Under the pieces are notes generated by a model. That model saw only the letters and a list, made by a program, of their open reading frames with translations. It had not been told where the DNA came from and ran no database searches. A stretch of 64,000 bases of DNA from Polytrichum commune (Eukaryota > Streptophyta > Polytrichopsida > Polytrichales > Polytrichaceae), in NCBI GenBank assembly GCA_950295325.1, contig OX485809.1, forward strand, positions 33,604,001 through 33,668,000, in the 5' to 3' direction. This document shows, in pieces, positions 12,119 through 25,356 of this stretch. The position numbers and the translations under genes are program-made. Position 1 is the stretch's first letter; every line of letters begins with the position of its first letter.

Positions 12119-12537
12119 GGGCCACTTTACACACGAGCCAAGAGCCGTGGCCGTGAAGTTGTGTGAGCCCAAAAGAAAGTGTCCAAAGGCCGCCGTCCCA
12201 ACACACCTCCAAAGTCACGTGGTGTGGTCACGGAACCTCGAGTGTGGTGTGAAGTCGTATGTGACCGGGCCCTCAATCAAATGCTATTTCAATGAATTTC
12301 TATTCATGTGGCTCCTCACGCATGGTAAAATAGAGTAAACCGACGGTTGTGAGTGTTCGGAGTGTCATGGTCTCCTGGTCTTGTCTTAGGCCTACCTCCA
12401 AGAGGTGGTTTTTGAAAATAATCCAAGTGACCTTGAACACATGATCTATTTGATGCCACGTAGGAATCCATGTAGACTTAGGTTTCACTCCAAGATTTGT
12501 TGTTGCATAACTTAACTTGAGAGTCTTGGGCTTACTG
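12119..12537 (+). mobile_element. Harbinger-derived short element (truncated)
   Basis: Begins GGGCCACTTTACACACGAGC with the family subterminal sequence (aagagccgtggcc, aaaggccg, cacctccaaagtcacgt) and continues through the shared interior (tacctccaagaggtgg, gatgccacgtaggaatccat). The far inverted end is missing. Confidence 0.7.
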
Positions 12538-12830
12538 AGGGCTGCTTTGCACACGGACCAAGAGCCATGACTATGAAAATCTTATGGGCCTTGAAAATCA
12601 TCCAGAGGCCGTACCAATGGAAATAGAAATCTAAATTTTGCAACTGATAGGCTCTCAAGCTTAGTGTAAATTGAAAGTGGACCGTATTGAGGAGCCACAA
12701 CTTAGTTTATGGACAATTAAAAATAGCAAGTAGTCCGGGACTCCCACCATGGAAATATAATATTCTAGGAGTCAATGGCAAATCGATGGTTGATGGCTTG
12801 TCATGGCTCCTGGTTTTGCATTAAGGCCAC
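12538..12830 (+). mobile_element. Second truncated Harbinger-derived segment
   Basis: Begins gggctgctttgcacacggac, ccaagagccatgac, then aggccgtacca, a diverged copy of the same end. It directly precedes the long copy. Confidence 0.5.
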
Positions 12831-13387
12831 TTCACACATGAGCCAAGGGCCGTGACAATGTAACGGTGAGGGCCCTTGACTCTCATCCAAAGGCCGTACC
12901 ATGGGTGTTGGGAAGCCATTTAATGTAGTCACAGGCCCTCAAGCATAGTGTGAAGAATGGACCATATTAAGGGACCATTGCATGTTTTATTGGTGGAGAA
13001 AGAGGGGCAGTCCCACCTCACTAGTTACATATATTCATTCTCTCTGTTTTTATTATCTTTATCAGTTTTACATTGGTGAGGAAGGAAGGAAGAGCATGAT
13101 GGATCATCTTGTGAGAAGAGGGAGGATTCTTGTTGCATTGGCTTTATAATAGTGTTTGCACATGATTTTGCAACATGTGCTTGGTATGCAAGCATTCAAT
13201 GGAGAATAGGAGAATGCCTTAATTTTTAGCATTTGATTTGAGAGTATGAGATGATTTTTAGCATTAATGTGTGGGCATTTGAGAGAAATATACGCTTCAT
13301 GGATAAATTATTATTGAGATTTTCCACAAAAAAATGTTCTAGCAAGAACTCGTGTATCTCATTTTTTGGTGAGAGCTACGTCCGTAT

Positions 13388-14160
13388 TTGCATTCAAAAA
13401 ATACACGTATGAAAGCAACAATTTCAATTGAGAGTAGAGTTGCAATGTCATTACAAAGGCTTGGGACTAGAAATATCTTGTATACCGTAGGAGAGGTATA
13501 TGGAATGGCTAAAAGTATAATTCAAAAATTTGTGAGAAATTTTCATAAATTGGTGAAAGTTCATTTGCAACGCACTTTTGTGCAATTTCCGAATCCATCT
13601 TGGTTTAGAATTTAAGCACAAGAGCTTGAGGCATTTCATGGGATTCCTCGTATTATTAGAGTAATTGATGGGTCTCACATTCCAATTCTTGCACCTATAA
13701 TTGGAAGAGAAGCTTATTATTGTTGAAGTCATTTCATTCGGCTTTACTACAAGGTGTTGTTAACATAGAATTTGTATATTGGGATTACAAATTCGGATGG
13801 GCAGGATAGCGTGCACGATTGGACATTATTTCAACTCATAAAAGTTGGAAGAGATTGTATAAAAGGCAATTTTTTTTTACCTCATAAGCTAATCATAGAT
13901 TATGCATATCCAATGTGACCATGGATTTACAATCCATTGAAAGGTTGTCTAGAGGGTTTAGAAGGTTATAAAGCCAATTGAAATTTTATTCAAAGTTCTA
14001 CTTGCATATATGTAAAACATATTTTTGTTATTCTAAAGGAAAGATGGAAAATTATTATGAAAAGGATTGATGTACCTTCACAATATATAGTTGATATAGT
14101 TGCTACATATATTGTGTTACAAAATATGTGTATAATTAGTAATAATTTTTTGATAGAGAA
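13388..14160 (+). pseudogene. HARBI1-like DDE nuclease relic (Harbinger copy 1)
   Basis: Broken + frames give an HTH-like part (TVGEVYGMAKSIIQKFVRNF), VIDGSHIPILAPI with the first catalytic Asp, VHDWTLFQLIK, DYAYPM-stop-PWIYNPLKGC with the second Asp, and YVKHIFVILKERW, where the family has C-V-E-R-x-F-G-I-L-K-G-R-W. The third catalytic acid is therefore Lys here. At least three stops interrupt it (for example at 13612). The family cuts and joins its own TIRs in the nucleus. Confidence 0.8.
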
Positions 14161-15149
14161 TAAATAGAAGAAAAAAAATTAATTTTGTTGGAAAGAAGAA
14201 TAGAAAATAAGTCATTGGGAGAAGAACATAATTTGATGGATGAAATGACAACTATAGGTGAAGTAAGAGGTGTCATTGTTACAAAAAAATAATTTTAAAA
14301 TAATGTGGAAAGATTGATAAAGAAAAAAAAAATCTTGATATGAATGAATAAAAAATATGAAGATTTATTGTTAGAGGCTACAAAAATGCACAAAACAATA
14401 TAATCATCGTGACAAATGAAGCTTCAGAAAGAATCAAACATAAAATTCTAGGATGTTGATATTAAATCTAACATGAATGAGTGACTATAATTTTGTATAA
14501 GTGTTGTCATATGAAAATTCATATTCTTCGATAAAAAATTTATAGTCTGGAAATATCCTATCAAACTATAAGAATTGTTGACTACTTGTTCCAAACAACC
14601 TTCCATCTTTATTTTTATTTTTATTTTTATTTTTTATAGTATTTGGAGGTAGACTCTCCTCTAGTGAATTCTATTATGTATTCTTACTGCCTTAGTGTTT
14701 ATCATCTTCTTGAGCACTTGCTGACATTTGATTCATGACATGTGCACGTTGTCCATTCTACATGTCCATTTATTCATAGTATTCATATTCACGTATATCA
14801 TGACCTAAATTTTTATTGAAATGTTTGGCATCTTATATTTAATTATAAGTATCTTGTATTTCTTCTTACAAGCTAGTTAGGTCCTTCCAAAATTGTGCAA
14901 CTTGCAATTATATGAGCACGAAGCTTAATTTAAACATTTAGTCTTATTCACATACAACCATCAAAGTATAGAATAAGCTAGCACTAGATTAATAAAATAT
15001 ATCTCAAACTCTATCAACTTAGAGAAATGACTCGGTAGACAAGGGTCTATAAAGACCTCGGCCTCGATTTGTGAGGTTTAAAATTTAATTTCCTACTCAT
15101 GCCCCAAACGCTAAGCACCTAATGGGGGAGAGGGAAGCATAGGAAAAGG

Positions 15150-15700
15150 CAAAAGCCATAGCCCAACCTGAATCTAACATTTTGCATTTTTTACATCCTC
15201 ATTTCAAATAAACTATTGCATATATATTCTTGCCGATTTTGTAAATTCTTCTCCCATTTCGCCATGGATCGTAATAAGAGTTTCAATGTCACAACCTAAT
15301 CATTTCATAAGGACTTCTTCGTCACCTTCCAAATTACCTTATTCAATTGCATCATTATTTGTCTTATATTTTGGGTATTCCTTTCGATTTTGAACTTAAT
15401 GCCCCATCTCTTTTCTTCTTAACAAGGTCTTCATAATTCGTGGTAGTCTGTTCCATTTTTTTCTTCCCATGATCACATCTCTAATACCTTCTACATTTGG
15501 TAGAATTAATGATCCAATCACTTTTATTGGCATCATGAAATAATTCAAAAATATTCAAATTCCTACTTGCCAATGAGGGTCCATATAATCCGAATTGTGG
15601 TTGATTTCATGTCATCCAAGGAGAATTATGGCTTCATTGTTGGGTTTTAAAACCACCATCATCTTACAAAAAACATGTCATTGATGAGAAACAATTACTA
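15150..15700 (-). pseudogene. Second Harbinger ORF relic (position of the Myb/SANT-like protein)
   Basis: Minus frames such as NVEGIRDVIMGRKKMEQTTT with surrounding Lys-rich text run opposite to the nuclease. In PIF/Harbinger elements a Myb/SANT-like DNA-binding ORF sits in this place. The homologous region in copy 2 is about 55240-55700. No SANT tryptophan spacing could be confirmed. Confidence 0.4.
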
Positions 15701-16137
15701 AAAAATGCAATAAAAATATCTATTACAAACACACATATTAGCAAGCTGCTAAAACTTGGTGTTGTGGGCAATTGGGAGAGACGGCCTTTTGTCTTTTTAA
15801 AAAAACTAATATGTTATGGAAATAAAATTGTTGGAAAAAATAATAAATAACTTTGGCAGCCAATGACAATTTTTTGACTATTATGGTCTTCCAAAATTTG
15901 CGATAGGTCACCCTCTTCAAGGTGGGTTTGATGCAAATTCTAGCAAAGCATGAAACCTTATTCATATTCTACCACATAGGACTCCATGTGGACTTTTCAT
16001 CTATGAAATTTCTTTGGGGCCTTTAGGCGTTCACCTTCTAGTGTGAAGTCAACTTGGATGGTCTCCACCTGTTTGACCAATGAAAGCTCTTAGATTGCAA
16101 TGGTCACGGGCCTTAATTCTTGTGTGTGAAGTGGCCC

Positions 16138-17790
16138 TTCGACTCACTTTTTTGGATGGGCCTAATGCAATATCATGTAGACCTTGAAACATTATCCACT
16201 TGGTGTCATGTAGGATGCCATGCAAAAAAACTTATCCATTCAGATTTCTTTGGTCTCTTAGGGCTTGGGTTCAAGTGTGAAATGAACTTGGATAACCTCT
16301 TACTTCTCAAGCAATCATGTGATTTTTATATCACATGTCAAGGGCCTCTAGCTCTAGTGTAAAGTGGGTTTTAGGCCATGGCAACCAATTATTTATGTTG
16401 AGTTAGTTCAACATTTTGAAGCCGCATCATGCTTATCTAGTGTCACATGCATCTTTTGCATGAGAATAATACAATCATGAATGCACATGAGAAACCGATA
16501 CTGAGAACTTTCAAACGTTGTACATTACAAAAGCTTTATAACTTAATCATAATGTTGGTCCTTCTTTTTCGAGGTATAGTAGAAATCTCCACTTTCAACT
16601 TTGGTTGGAAATGGAGGTTTAAACCTTTCATGTCCTTAAAGACCACATTGTGGTTGCCACATCATTCCTTCGAGATTGATTACATATATATATATACACA
16701 CACACTAGAAGGGGGAAGGGGGTCTTTGAGGTTTACATCAAACTAATGTTTTTAGAAGTGCATTTGGGTTTGGCATAAAATTGATGGGTTTGCCACAAGC
16801 TCATCCTCCCAACTAGTGAACCATTTTCCTAGTAAAATCATTACATTCATGAAACTTATTGATTCTCATTTCTCAAATGGTGTTTCTCTCCAAAAAGAAG
16901 TTATGAAAAGTTTTTTCTTTTTCACACAAAGAACAAAATATATAATCAAAAGTCAAATATATATATTCAAAGTATTATCACACACACACACAAACACACA
17001 CAAACACACACATACATATATGTATGTATGTATGTATGTATTCAAAGCATTAACTTGAGTAATTCATAAGCAATGCTAAATGTTTCAATTTTGGTATGTG
17101 TATCACCAAGATGATTACGGTTTTAAGATAAAAAAAATAGAAACAAAACGTCACCTTTGATGATTTAAATGACAAATTTTTAGTTGCATTAACAAACATT
17201 GTTCACTTTCCATACTCGTGATCACATTCTCTCAAGTTTTCACAATATGATATAAATGTTCATAAATATAAGCATATACCAAAATGATCCAAGCAAGATA
17301 ATGTCATCTCCTTTTCATGATGTTTTGTTTTGTTTTTTTGTGTTTTTTTTCGCTTTGAAAATGCTTGCACAAAGCTTGTGACCTAGTATAGAAGGTCCAA
17401 CTATACACATGTGATCTTTGTATTTGTGTCCACAATTTTGCTCAATGAATGTTTCATAATGCACGCTTGCAAATCTCTCTCTATGACTGATCTTGGAACT
17501 ACATACGACCTTAAGGACTGAATTGGGATTTGAACCAACACATTCAAACATGTGCGACCCCCATATGAACTTTGAATATATATACCACCTCCATATACCA
17601 CCTCCCATTTTGTTTTCAGGTTTACCGTGTGATGTGGACAACAATTACAACCGTTATTATGGTTTATTATTATGAGGGTGACACCCACATAACTTGTTTT
17701 TTTACATGATTTACAAGGTCCAAGCCTCCATTGTGAGACAAGTAAGTGGGTGATTACAAGCTATAAGGGAAGCATACGTAATTTGGGTAC
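16138..17790. other. No gene seen; partial Harbinger-end repeat and simple repeats
   Basis: 16138-16380 resembles the Harbinger right subterminal region again (cttggtgtcatgtaggatgcc, caagtgtgaaatgaacttgga). The rest holds no supported gene. Confidence 0.45.
16981..17042 (+). repeat. Compound (CA)n / (ATGT)n simple repeat
   Basis: CA-rich tract with interspersed AAAC followed by five TATG/TGTA units. Confidence 0.95.
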
Positions 17791-18168
17791 TCATCTCAAG
17801 CCCCGGGCTAGATCACATCTTCATTCAGCTAGGCCATGTCCCTCCCATGCTTCTTTCACTGCCCGGTTTTCATGTCCGCACATGTGTGGGAACTCTTCCT
17901 CGTTGGGAACCAATGTGACAATACCCGATCACGTACGCCATTAAGCTCCTTTGGCATGTGAAGGAACTGTATCGATTAACTTGGGAATAATGAAAGTGAT
18001 GTCAACGTGATTATTTGTAAATTTGACCGGGTACTATCATATTGGTTCCCAACGAGGAGGAGTTTCCACACAGGTGCGGGCAGGAAGACTGGGCAGGGCA
18101 GTGAAGGAGGCGTGGGAGGGGCATGGCCCAACCAAATGAAGATGTGATCTAGCCTGGGGCTCGCCTCA
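17791..18168. repeat. GC-rich inverted repeat, arms of about 140 bases
   Basis: The left arm (17797-17935) and right arm (18024-18168) are reverse complements at roughly 80-85 percent: gctagatcacatcttcatt pairs with aatgaagatgtgatctagc, and cctcgttgggaaccaat with attggttcccaacgagg. The spacer is about 90 bases. The arms are richer in G and C than the surrounding DNA and contain no transposase frame. It could fold into a long hairpin RNA if transcribed. Confidence 0.85.
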
Positions 18169-20347
18169 GTTGGATGCCTATCTTTAACCCTTAACTTCTT
18201 GAGCGGTCCATTATAAGCTTATGAATGACTCTTGAAGGCAAATTCATCCAAGTGGAAGGCACTAGGAAGGTGACCATATGTATCATTGTGTTCCTCATGA
18301 GATCTTCTTGTCAATGGCGATGACCCCGTTCCAATATGATAAGATGGTTGTTCACAAGGAAATTTTAAAGTCGAGAATGAACTAACTTATCCTTTTGTTA
18401 TGCATTACTAAATATAATAAGTTCATATTGTTTTGGTTGGAAATTGCCAAGTTTCTATGAACTCCTTTTCTCACCTCAAAGTGTATATTTGTTCTTAATA
18501 CAATGTTGGAATTTTGGATATTTATCACATTTTCTTGAATTTTTATGATTCTATATTGATTCCAAGCAAATCACAAAAATTAGTAAATATTGCTATCATA
18601 TTTTTATGAACTTAAAATCATTAAAAACATATTTTCTTTTAGTTATTATAAAAATTGAACTCTAAAAACCTCGCTTTTTAGATGATCTAACGAAACCACA
18701 ATACGCACCAAGAAATTAAGAGTTAAGTGGTGTGCGATCAGGTATGGATCCAATATTGACAACCATAAAAACATGTGTTCAAATTTTGAAAACTATTATA
18801 GGTTTTGTAGTCAACCTAATTGAGAAGATCTATGTGAGCATTTAAAAGCAACGAGGATTGTCACTTTGATGATAGAAACGATAGTCTCATGAGCTCCATA
18901 AAGTACGAGGAGAATGGTTGCGGCCTCAATTTGGAAAATCGATAATTTCATATTCTTCCCGTGGTCATAATGGAAGTGGGCATAGAGTGAAAAGTGTTAG
19001 CATTAGGCCCACTTGCCTTGAGTTCATTGCAGAGAATCGAATCCTTGACCTCATGGGCCCAAGCACAAGGGCCAATCACTTGCCTCTCATTCGGGTAGTT
19101 TAACCCATTATATGCTTGAACGTATTTCCACGTGGCCAACCATATCTTGCACCAAAAATCTCATCACTCATTTATGGTATACTTTTGCTCTCTATCAGTT
19201 TCAACAGCAAAATGAGTATATCAATTTATCATTTCTTATATAATATTAAAGTACAATGTATTTTTAGTAAATGTATAACTTGAACCAACACACAAAAAAA
19301 TATTAAACCCTTAAATCAAATAGACAGGTATTAGTGTTGGTTCTAGATGGAGCAAGCATGAATGAAGAGTCTCTTCGCCCACGAATTGACTAAGTAAAGT
19401 TCAAGCTGTCAAAGTAGAATGCTCAATTGTAAGTATGACTTCTACATTGGGGTCTCGATACTATTGTAGGGTCAAATCATCCTCTAAACATAAACAGTCC
19501 ATTGCATTTTTACCTTCTAGATGGATGAGTTTACAACCTCATGCTAGGTGGATCCTGACATTTTAGGACCTTAAAACTGCCCCAAAAATTTGTTATCTTT
19601 CATTTAACAATTTCAATAACAAGCTTGGATCCCAATAATCCTTGCTCCCATAACATATTACATGCTTCACCCTAGTAGCAATAGTAGCATAAATGTTGAT
19701 TTTTTAAGGAAGCTAACATAAACAAAGAGCTTTGCACGCAAGCTTTTGCCACCTTTCTATGTAGGGTCATTCCAACCTTAAGTACCACTTGAACAACTTT
19801 TATGTTATGCAAAGAGGCAAGAACAATTGTTTGAATCAATATTTTTGGCATTATTTTGGATGACATCTATCATGTTCCCAAGAATGCACTCCATGTTGCA
19901 ACACCTACTTATGCGGGTGCACAAAAGGGTGTTGATTGAATAGGATCTGTACATCTTACACATAGAATAGGGTTGTTAAGTGATGTTCTAATATACAAAA
20001 ACAAATCAGGCCCACTATATGGGTGGCAAATGCAGATTGTGATTCCAGCCATGAGTTTGTGAATATATTATAGTCCAATACATATATATTTGAGGCTATT
20101 TGTAATTTCTACATTTGTATGCAATTTACTGGTTTTCTTGTTTCTCTTTCCTTAAATCCTTTTTTCTTTTGTACAAAGGAGTATTGACTTGAAGATGAAG
20201 CATGGACGTTATTTTTCTATCCTAATGAATATCCCAACCCCCAACATCCACATGGCTAGGCTAACATGGTCGTTACTAGCACCCTCATAATCCTCCTAAA
20301 CTATGTTTCAAATACTCAAATTTTAATTAAGAATAGATCAAGAACTA
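18169..20347. other. No gene seen; possible tRNA-derived repeat near 19034
   Basis: On the minus strand at 19034-19044 GGATTCGATTC matches an RNA polymerase III B-box, preceded by aggtcaa and followed by tctgc, as in some plant SINEs. No A-box or ends were established. Confidence 0.3.
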
Positions 20348-20564
20348 CACTAAGTATGATATTTAGTGTCACTACTATTTGGAGTTGCACAATGCTATGT
20401 CTTTTTAGTATTGATGTATTTTTTTGGCCAAATAAAGTTGAGAATTTTCTATAATGTCCAAACAACCAATTTGGTATTTGTTGGTAAAACATGAGATATG
20501 AAGTAAATAGATATAAAATTCCATAATTCCAAATAGTAAGTGACACTCAATATAATATTTAATG
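20348..20564. mobile_element. TA-flanked MITE (small subtype)
   Basis: Ends CACTAAGTATGATATTTAGT and the inverse of aatataatatttaatg, flanked on both sides by TA. Subterminal tttggagttgcacaatgcta and gtccaaacaaccaattt are shared with 56097-56300 and 62342-62555. Confidence 0.8.
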
Positions 20565-23500
20565 TACATATGGCGTTTGAATTTTGACCCTAACCTTACA
20601 CAATTTCCATTCAATCACGCATTTGTACAATTAACTCCAAAACACATACTTCCACATTGATTGGACTACATATGTATATCCTTGCTTAAACAATTGTCCA
20701 ACTACATTGGGAGTACTTTTGAGATAGATTGTTTGTTTTGTTATGGGTATGACATAATTAGGTAAGCATGAAACCCAATGTAAAAGTAAACTTTAACTAT
20801 ACCTTATGTAGAACTGATGTAAAAGTAAAAGTGAAGAAGCTCACGTGAATAATAATCCACCTGTAGTGATTTGAAAGGTAAATGACCAAATTACTATTAA
20901 TTAATTAATTATATATAGGAAACAAATTAAAATTCCAAGTAATAAAACATTTGTGAAATAGTTCTAGAATCATCCTATGTGCATGGGATTGTTCTAGATG
21001 TGATATAAGTGTAGAGTAACGTGTATTTATTCCAACAATAAATTCAAACCAAATAGCCATGTTTATACTTTGTTCGAAAATAAACAAGTTTGAACCATTG
21101 CCATATTCAATTGAATTTTTTTCTAATATCTAAGTAAATCTTATACTTGCCAACCCCCCCTTGATACGTAGTTGTCTCAACATGATCATATTTTGTGGTT
21201 CAGTTTAAGCATACATCGGTTGCATATGGTCAAAAAGTGTCATGCATCATCATGTGATGACATGGAGACATGGTAAAGAAGTGCTCAATCAGATATGCAA
21301 GTACTGTAATTTAACTAGGAAAAATATGGGTACATGTTCATAACGCATGCCATCGGGGAGGGTGAAAACGTCGAATCCGACATACAACATGGGGATCATT
21401 ATTTAAAGCCAAATTAATATCTGAATCATGATTTTTGACCTCAAATTTGTATGTCAAAAATAGTTTAATATGAATCAACAATATGATTCTAGGGGAAAAC
21501 TTTTATTACACCCTCGATTGAAAGGTGTTGGGAAATGAAATATATAAAATTCTCTAGATTTATCTAGATTGTTGTCAAAGAAAAATCTTATGCCAAGTAC
21601 ACATGCACAGTATAGTACGATATCATATGAAAATTCATTTAATTTAATTTTTAATGAAAGTAATTGACGAAAGGAAGACATTTTTGCATGAAATTCGTGG
21701 ATGAAAAAAACAATCATACTAAAAAAAATTGAATAAAAAATAAAAAATAAAAAAGAGAAGAAAACTTGGCTATCAAACATAACTCTAAATAAATCTAGAG
21801 ATCCCTTCCATGGTCACAAGATTATAGTAACAAAAAAATGACAATGTACAACATACTACACTCTATTTTTCTTTACTATTCTTAAAGTAGTACTACCCCA
21901 CTATTACGACTCCTATCATTTCTATTTTCATCAACATACATAAATTCAATCCATAATATACACACAAATTAAGATTAAAAGGGTTTAAGTTGAGTGTCAA
22001 AAGAAAAAAACTAGATTGATTACAAATATGAATAAATAGTCTTCAACATCATCCTCCTTTTTTTCTTCTCAACACTTGCCCATATATAGTCTCTTCAACA
22101 TCTTCCTCTCACACACATCTCGAGCTGTGTGACACAGGTAACCTCTACTTCAAATCAAGTTTTTTCATGAACAAGTCACTTGTCCTTATGACTGTTGTCA
22201 TTGGCGTCCTACTCTATTCTCTCAACTCGTGACAATAGTCTCGTCAGTGTATTTCTCCCTCCCTCCCTTCCCTCCCTTCCCTCCGTCCTCTGACAGGCGT
22301 ACAGTCTTGGTGGCATAGGCCAATATGGATCACTTGAGAACTCACACATGTTTTCAGGACGCGTCACGGGTCTTGTGACACACACACACACACACTGTCT
22401 TAACTTAGCGGATCCACAATACAGACCGACCTCGGAAGTGTTTTGTGGGTGTCCGGGTCCGGTCAAAGTTTGAATTAGACAACACAGAAGTTACATAAAC
22501 ATCTCCTCATATGTAGTAGTACTGTTGCATAAAATCATGTATCCTAACATCATTGCCGACAGACTCCAGTACGGGGGCTCATTCATAATATTTTTGTAAT
22601 TGTTTTTGGAGTACACAGAGATGAGTGCTACGTTTCATCCACTTTTTCCATTGCGTTACTCTGCTTTTGCAAGTGGCAGGAGGCAAGAACATAAGGTAAA
22701 CCGACCCTTATTTGGTTACTTTTCTTATTAGGAGACTTGTGTTAGAGACACAAACATTATTTATCATGCGTCTTTCGTTTTGTGGGGATTTGTAATGTAG
22801 TAGTGGGATGCTTGAAAAGTTGCGCATGGAGGCTTAGATTTAGATTGCACTCCCAACATTCCACTGTTATATTTTGAGGGCCCACGTCGTTGGGTGATGT
22901 TATGGGGGTGTGTGGTTTCAAGAACGAATGTCAAAAAGATGTGTGTGTATCTTCCCTTCCTCAGGTGACGTAGGCACCACCATACACACTCGTTTTCTTA
23001 ATTGAAATTGAAATTTCTTAAATGGTGTGTGATGATATGAAATTGGTTCAAAAGTCGGTCTAAGAAGCCAAAAGGCTTGTGGGACTAGAAGGACATTGAG
23101 ATGGAGCTTGAACTACGAGTTAACTAAACGTTAACTTGGTGGTGATAGCCCGTCTCCAATCCCGAGGCCTGAATGAACGAAATGTTTGAGTCAACTGCCA
23201 AGTGAAGATCACGCTTTGTGGGAGTTTTTGATAATTTTCGGCAATTGAAGTTAGCTATTGCGTAGTAACATCAAATGCCCCGAGATGGCCCTAAACTATC
23301 GGATGATAGTTGATAGGTACCCAAAACCAAATGAAGTGGTGGGCAGTTTGATTCATGGCTGTAAAATCTTCTCCCTACTTGATGGAAAACTAGCCTGGTG
23401 GCACATGCTTTTTGTGTTCCGAAAAAAATGGTAGTAGCATCAAAGACCATGTTTGAATTTGGCCACGATCCATTGAGACCAAAGTGGGGATGAGTGAGCT

Positions 23501-24399
23501 CAAAAGTTTGAAATCGATGCATGCATGTCTGCTTGTTATTGGTTGGGGTAGGTAGTAGACATACCGATGTTGTAAAGTTCACCTTTTGGTGCTGGCCCCA
23601 CTGCTCTCTCCTCAATAAGGAAAAAGAACGATCCCAAGAAGTAACTTGATGTATGCTTAGGATTTCGGTTCACGACAACTACCATGGGGAGTGCGGTAAA
23701 AACCCACCCTTCCCGTATCGTTGGATTCCGACCTCGATTTAAGCCTCAATTCATATGTAGAATAGAAATAAAAATCCCTGAATTGTACAATGTTTTTTCA
23801 ACATTGATATGTGCAATTGGGTTGTGTGTTGCAAATAGGTTGCCTCTTCACCCATACATATTACTTTGAGTCAAAATCGGATCACACAAACTTAGAACTT
23901 TGTTCACTCATCCACATAGAGACCACAGTAACAACCTCATTGATGTAGGTTGATATTGTGATAATGAATAAATGCTCAAAGTAGTGTGGACTGTCTGTCG
24001 ATGTATTAGTGTGGGCCAACTCAATTGCACATATTGGTGCATATTTTCCACCCTCTGGGCCCCCAAGATAAGATTATCCTAAGTGTCACGAAACTTCACT
24101 TGCATCCTTGCTCGAGTTTGTGACACTTTTGCTGACTTTGAAGTCCCAGTTTGACATGTTCCTTACCTACGACTATTGTAAGGATCAGTGGAGCTATTGT
24201 TCCAATAAGTTCAGTGGCAGCTTGCCTCCCGTACTTAGTACCTCGCAGAGCAAAATGCTCTTTTCTTTTCGTTTCCTTCCAAGCTGGGGGGTTGGCAATT
24301 TCAGGGGTAATTTCAGGGGTTATGTAATTTCAGCTTGTTTTCCTTGGGTTTCTGAAATCTTGGAACATGCCAGTCCTGGAACATTGGAATGACCCAAAA
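20565..24399. other. No gene seen
   Basis: Long AT-rich interval with a CT/CCCT tract (22255-22285) and a (CA)n tract (22377-22396). The longest frames (101 and 114 codons) are low complexity or featureless. 23838-23880 resembles 61716-61770, a dispersed repeat. Confidence 0.5.
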
Positions 24400-25171
24400 A
24401 AAACATAAAATAAAATAAAAATCTGCAGTGGAAGCCTGGGGGAGGGGAGGAGAGGAGTGGCAGGAGGAGCAATTTGTGCCAAAAGTTTCATCTTTCGAGC
24501 GCATTCGGTTCGGTTGGGTGGTCGTCTCGTCGTCCTGTTGCTTTGATTTCTCCAAGCACCACCGAAAGCAGGCTTGGTGGCTTGCGCTACTAGCTTAGTT
24601 AAGTTAAGTTAGCTACTTGCAGGCTGGCAGCCCACCTTCTGTGGCGACGGGAGAGGCGTGGGGAGCAAGCTGTGTAACTTGGGCCGCTGCCGACTTTAGT
24701 GCAGGGGTTGGAGGCAGCACCAGGGAGGCCTTTTTATTGACGGATTAGAGCTCATTGTGGAGACAAAGCGAGACTGTGCCGTTCTCTTCTCCTTTTGCCC
24801 CTCTAACTGTGATTGGGTGAGTGGAAGGTTCGTAGCTGGCTTCGGAGGAAGGCAAGAGAGATACCAGAGATAAGAGAGTGAGAGCGAGAGGCAGAGTTTT
24901 GGGTTGCCGTAGGTTTCTATCCGGGTTGGTGGGGTCTCAGTTTTGGGTTTCGGGGTTGGTGGTGATTTGGAGATTTCTCACCCCCACCCACCGCAGTGGT
25001 AGTAGTAGTCCATGTACTTGGTCTTAACTTATAGCCCTTCTTTCTCCCCACTTTTCTATTGCTCACTGCCGCACTTCTCTCTCTTCTCTTCTCTTCCTCT
25101 ATTAACCGCAATCAGTAGTCGCATGCTTCTTGCCCTCTCGCAATTTACAACTCGTAGACCAAGTGAGGAGG
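24400..25171 (+). promoter_or_regulatory. Distal promoter region of the CRF gene
   Basis: This is a GC-richer stretch with CT and GA tracts directly upstream of the candidate TATA box. It contrasts with the AT-rich DNA on its left. The part from about 24786 onward is repeated with divergence at 26225-26535, inside the predicted 5'UTR intron. No open reading frame here looks genuine. Confidence 0.4.
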
Positions 25172-25179
25172 AATAAATA
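25172..25179 (+). promoter_or_regulatory. Candidate TATA box of the distal CRF promoter
   Basis: AATAAATA lies about 30 bases upstream of a pyrimidine-rich start region (ctcttatccatcc) and is followed by long CT-rich tracts typical of plant Y-patch leaders. It is the best TATA-like match in the GC-richer island ahead of the predicted first exon. The matching position in the proximal duplicate (26536-26546) is AAAAATAAAAA. Confidence 0.4.
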
Positions 25180-25204
25180 CTCTGGCCCTGCTCTTATCCA
25201 TCCT

Positions 25205-25356
25205 CGCTACTTCACTTTGTACAGGTTTGGCGGTGTTGTTCATCTCTCCCTTTTCCTCTCTTACAGGTCTCTTCTCTTCCTCTTTTCTTGACTACAACAG
25301 GTCTCAGCATTCGGAACCGATTTCGGGCTCTTAGCGCTGGGCATCAACCTTTGCAG
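25205..25356 (+). other. Predicted non-coding first exon (5'UTR exon 1A) of the CRF gene
   Basis: The exon runs from the presumed start about 30 bases after the TATA-like box to a strong splice donor, TTGCAG|GTAAGA, with GT at 25357. It is pyrimidine-rich and contains no ATG. The left boundary is an inference. Confidence 0.45.

Larger units (their letters stand above)
12834..16137 (+). mobile_element. PIF/Harbinger DNA transposon, decayed full-length copy 1
   Basis: The left end AGGCCACTTCACACATGAGC and the right end gtgtgtgaagtggccc at 16122-16137 are inverted repeats extending about 40 bases with mismatches. Flanks are TTA (left) and TTC (right), close to the 3-base TWA duplication usual for PIF/Harbinger. 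Inside are a HARBI1-like nuclease relic on the + strand (13388-14160) and a second relic frame on the minus strand (15150-15700). Subterminal sequence matches the short elements at 40349, 56669 and 60764. Confidence 0.8.

Noticed and set aside
13388-14160. Active Harbinger transposase
   Set aside because: Stops, frameshifts and loss of the catalytic Glu show a dead copy.
21475-21780. 101-codon minus frame rich in Phe, possible membrane protein
   Set aside because: It arises from A/T-rich low-complexity DNA; hydrophobicity is expected from T-rich codons alone.
23271-23615. 114-codon minus frame
   Set aside because: No recognisable domain or conserved spacing and no flanking gene signals.
24600-24780. 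CpG-richer segment upstream of the duplicated promoter as a separate gene
   Set aside because: No frame or splice structure; better explained as promoter DNA of the CRF gene.
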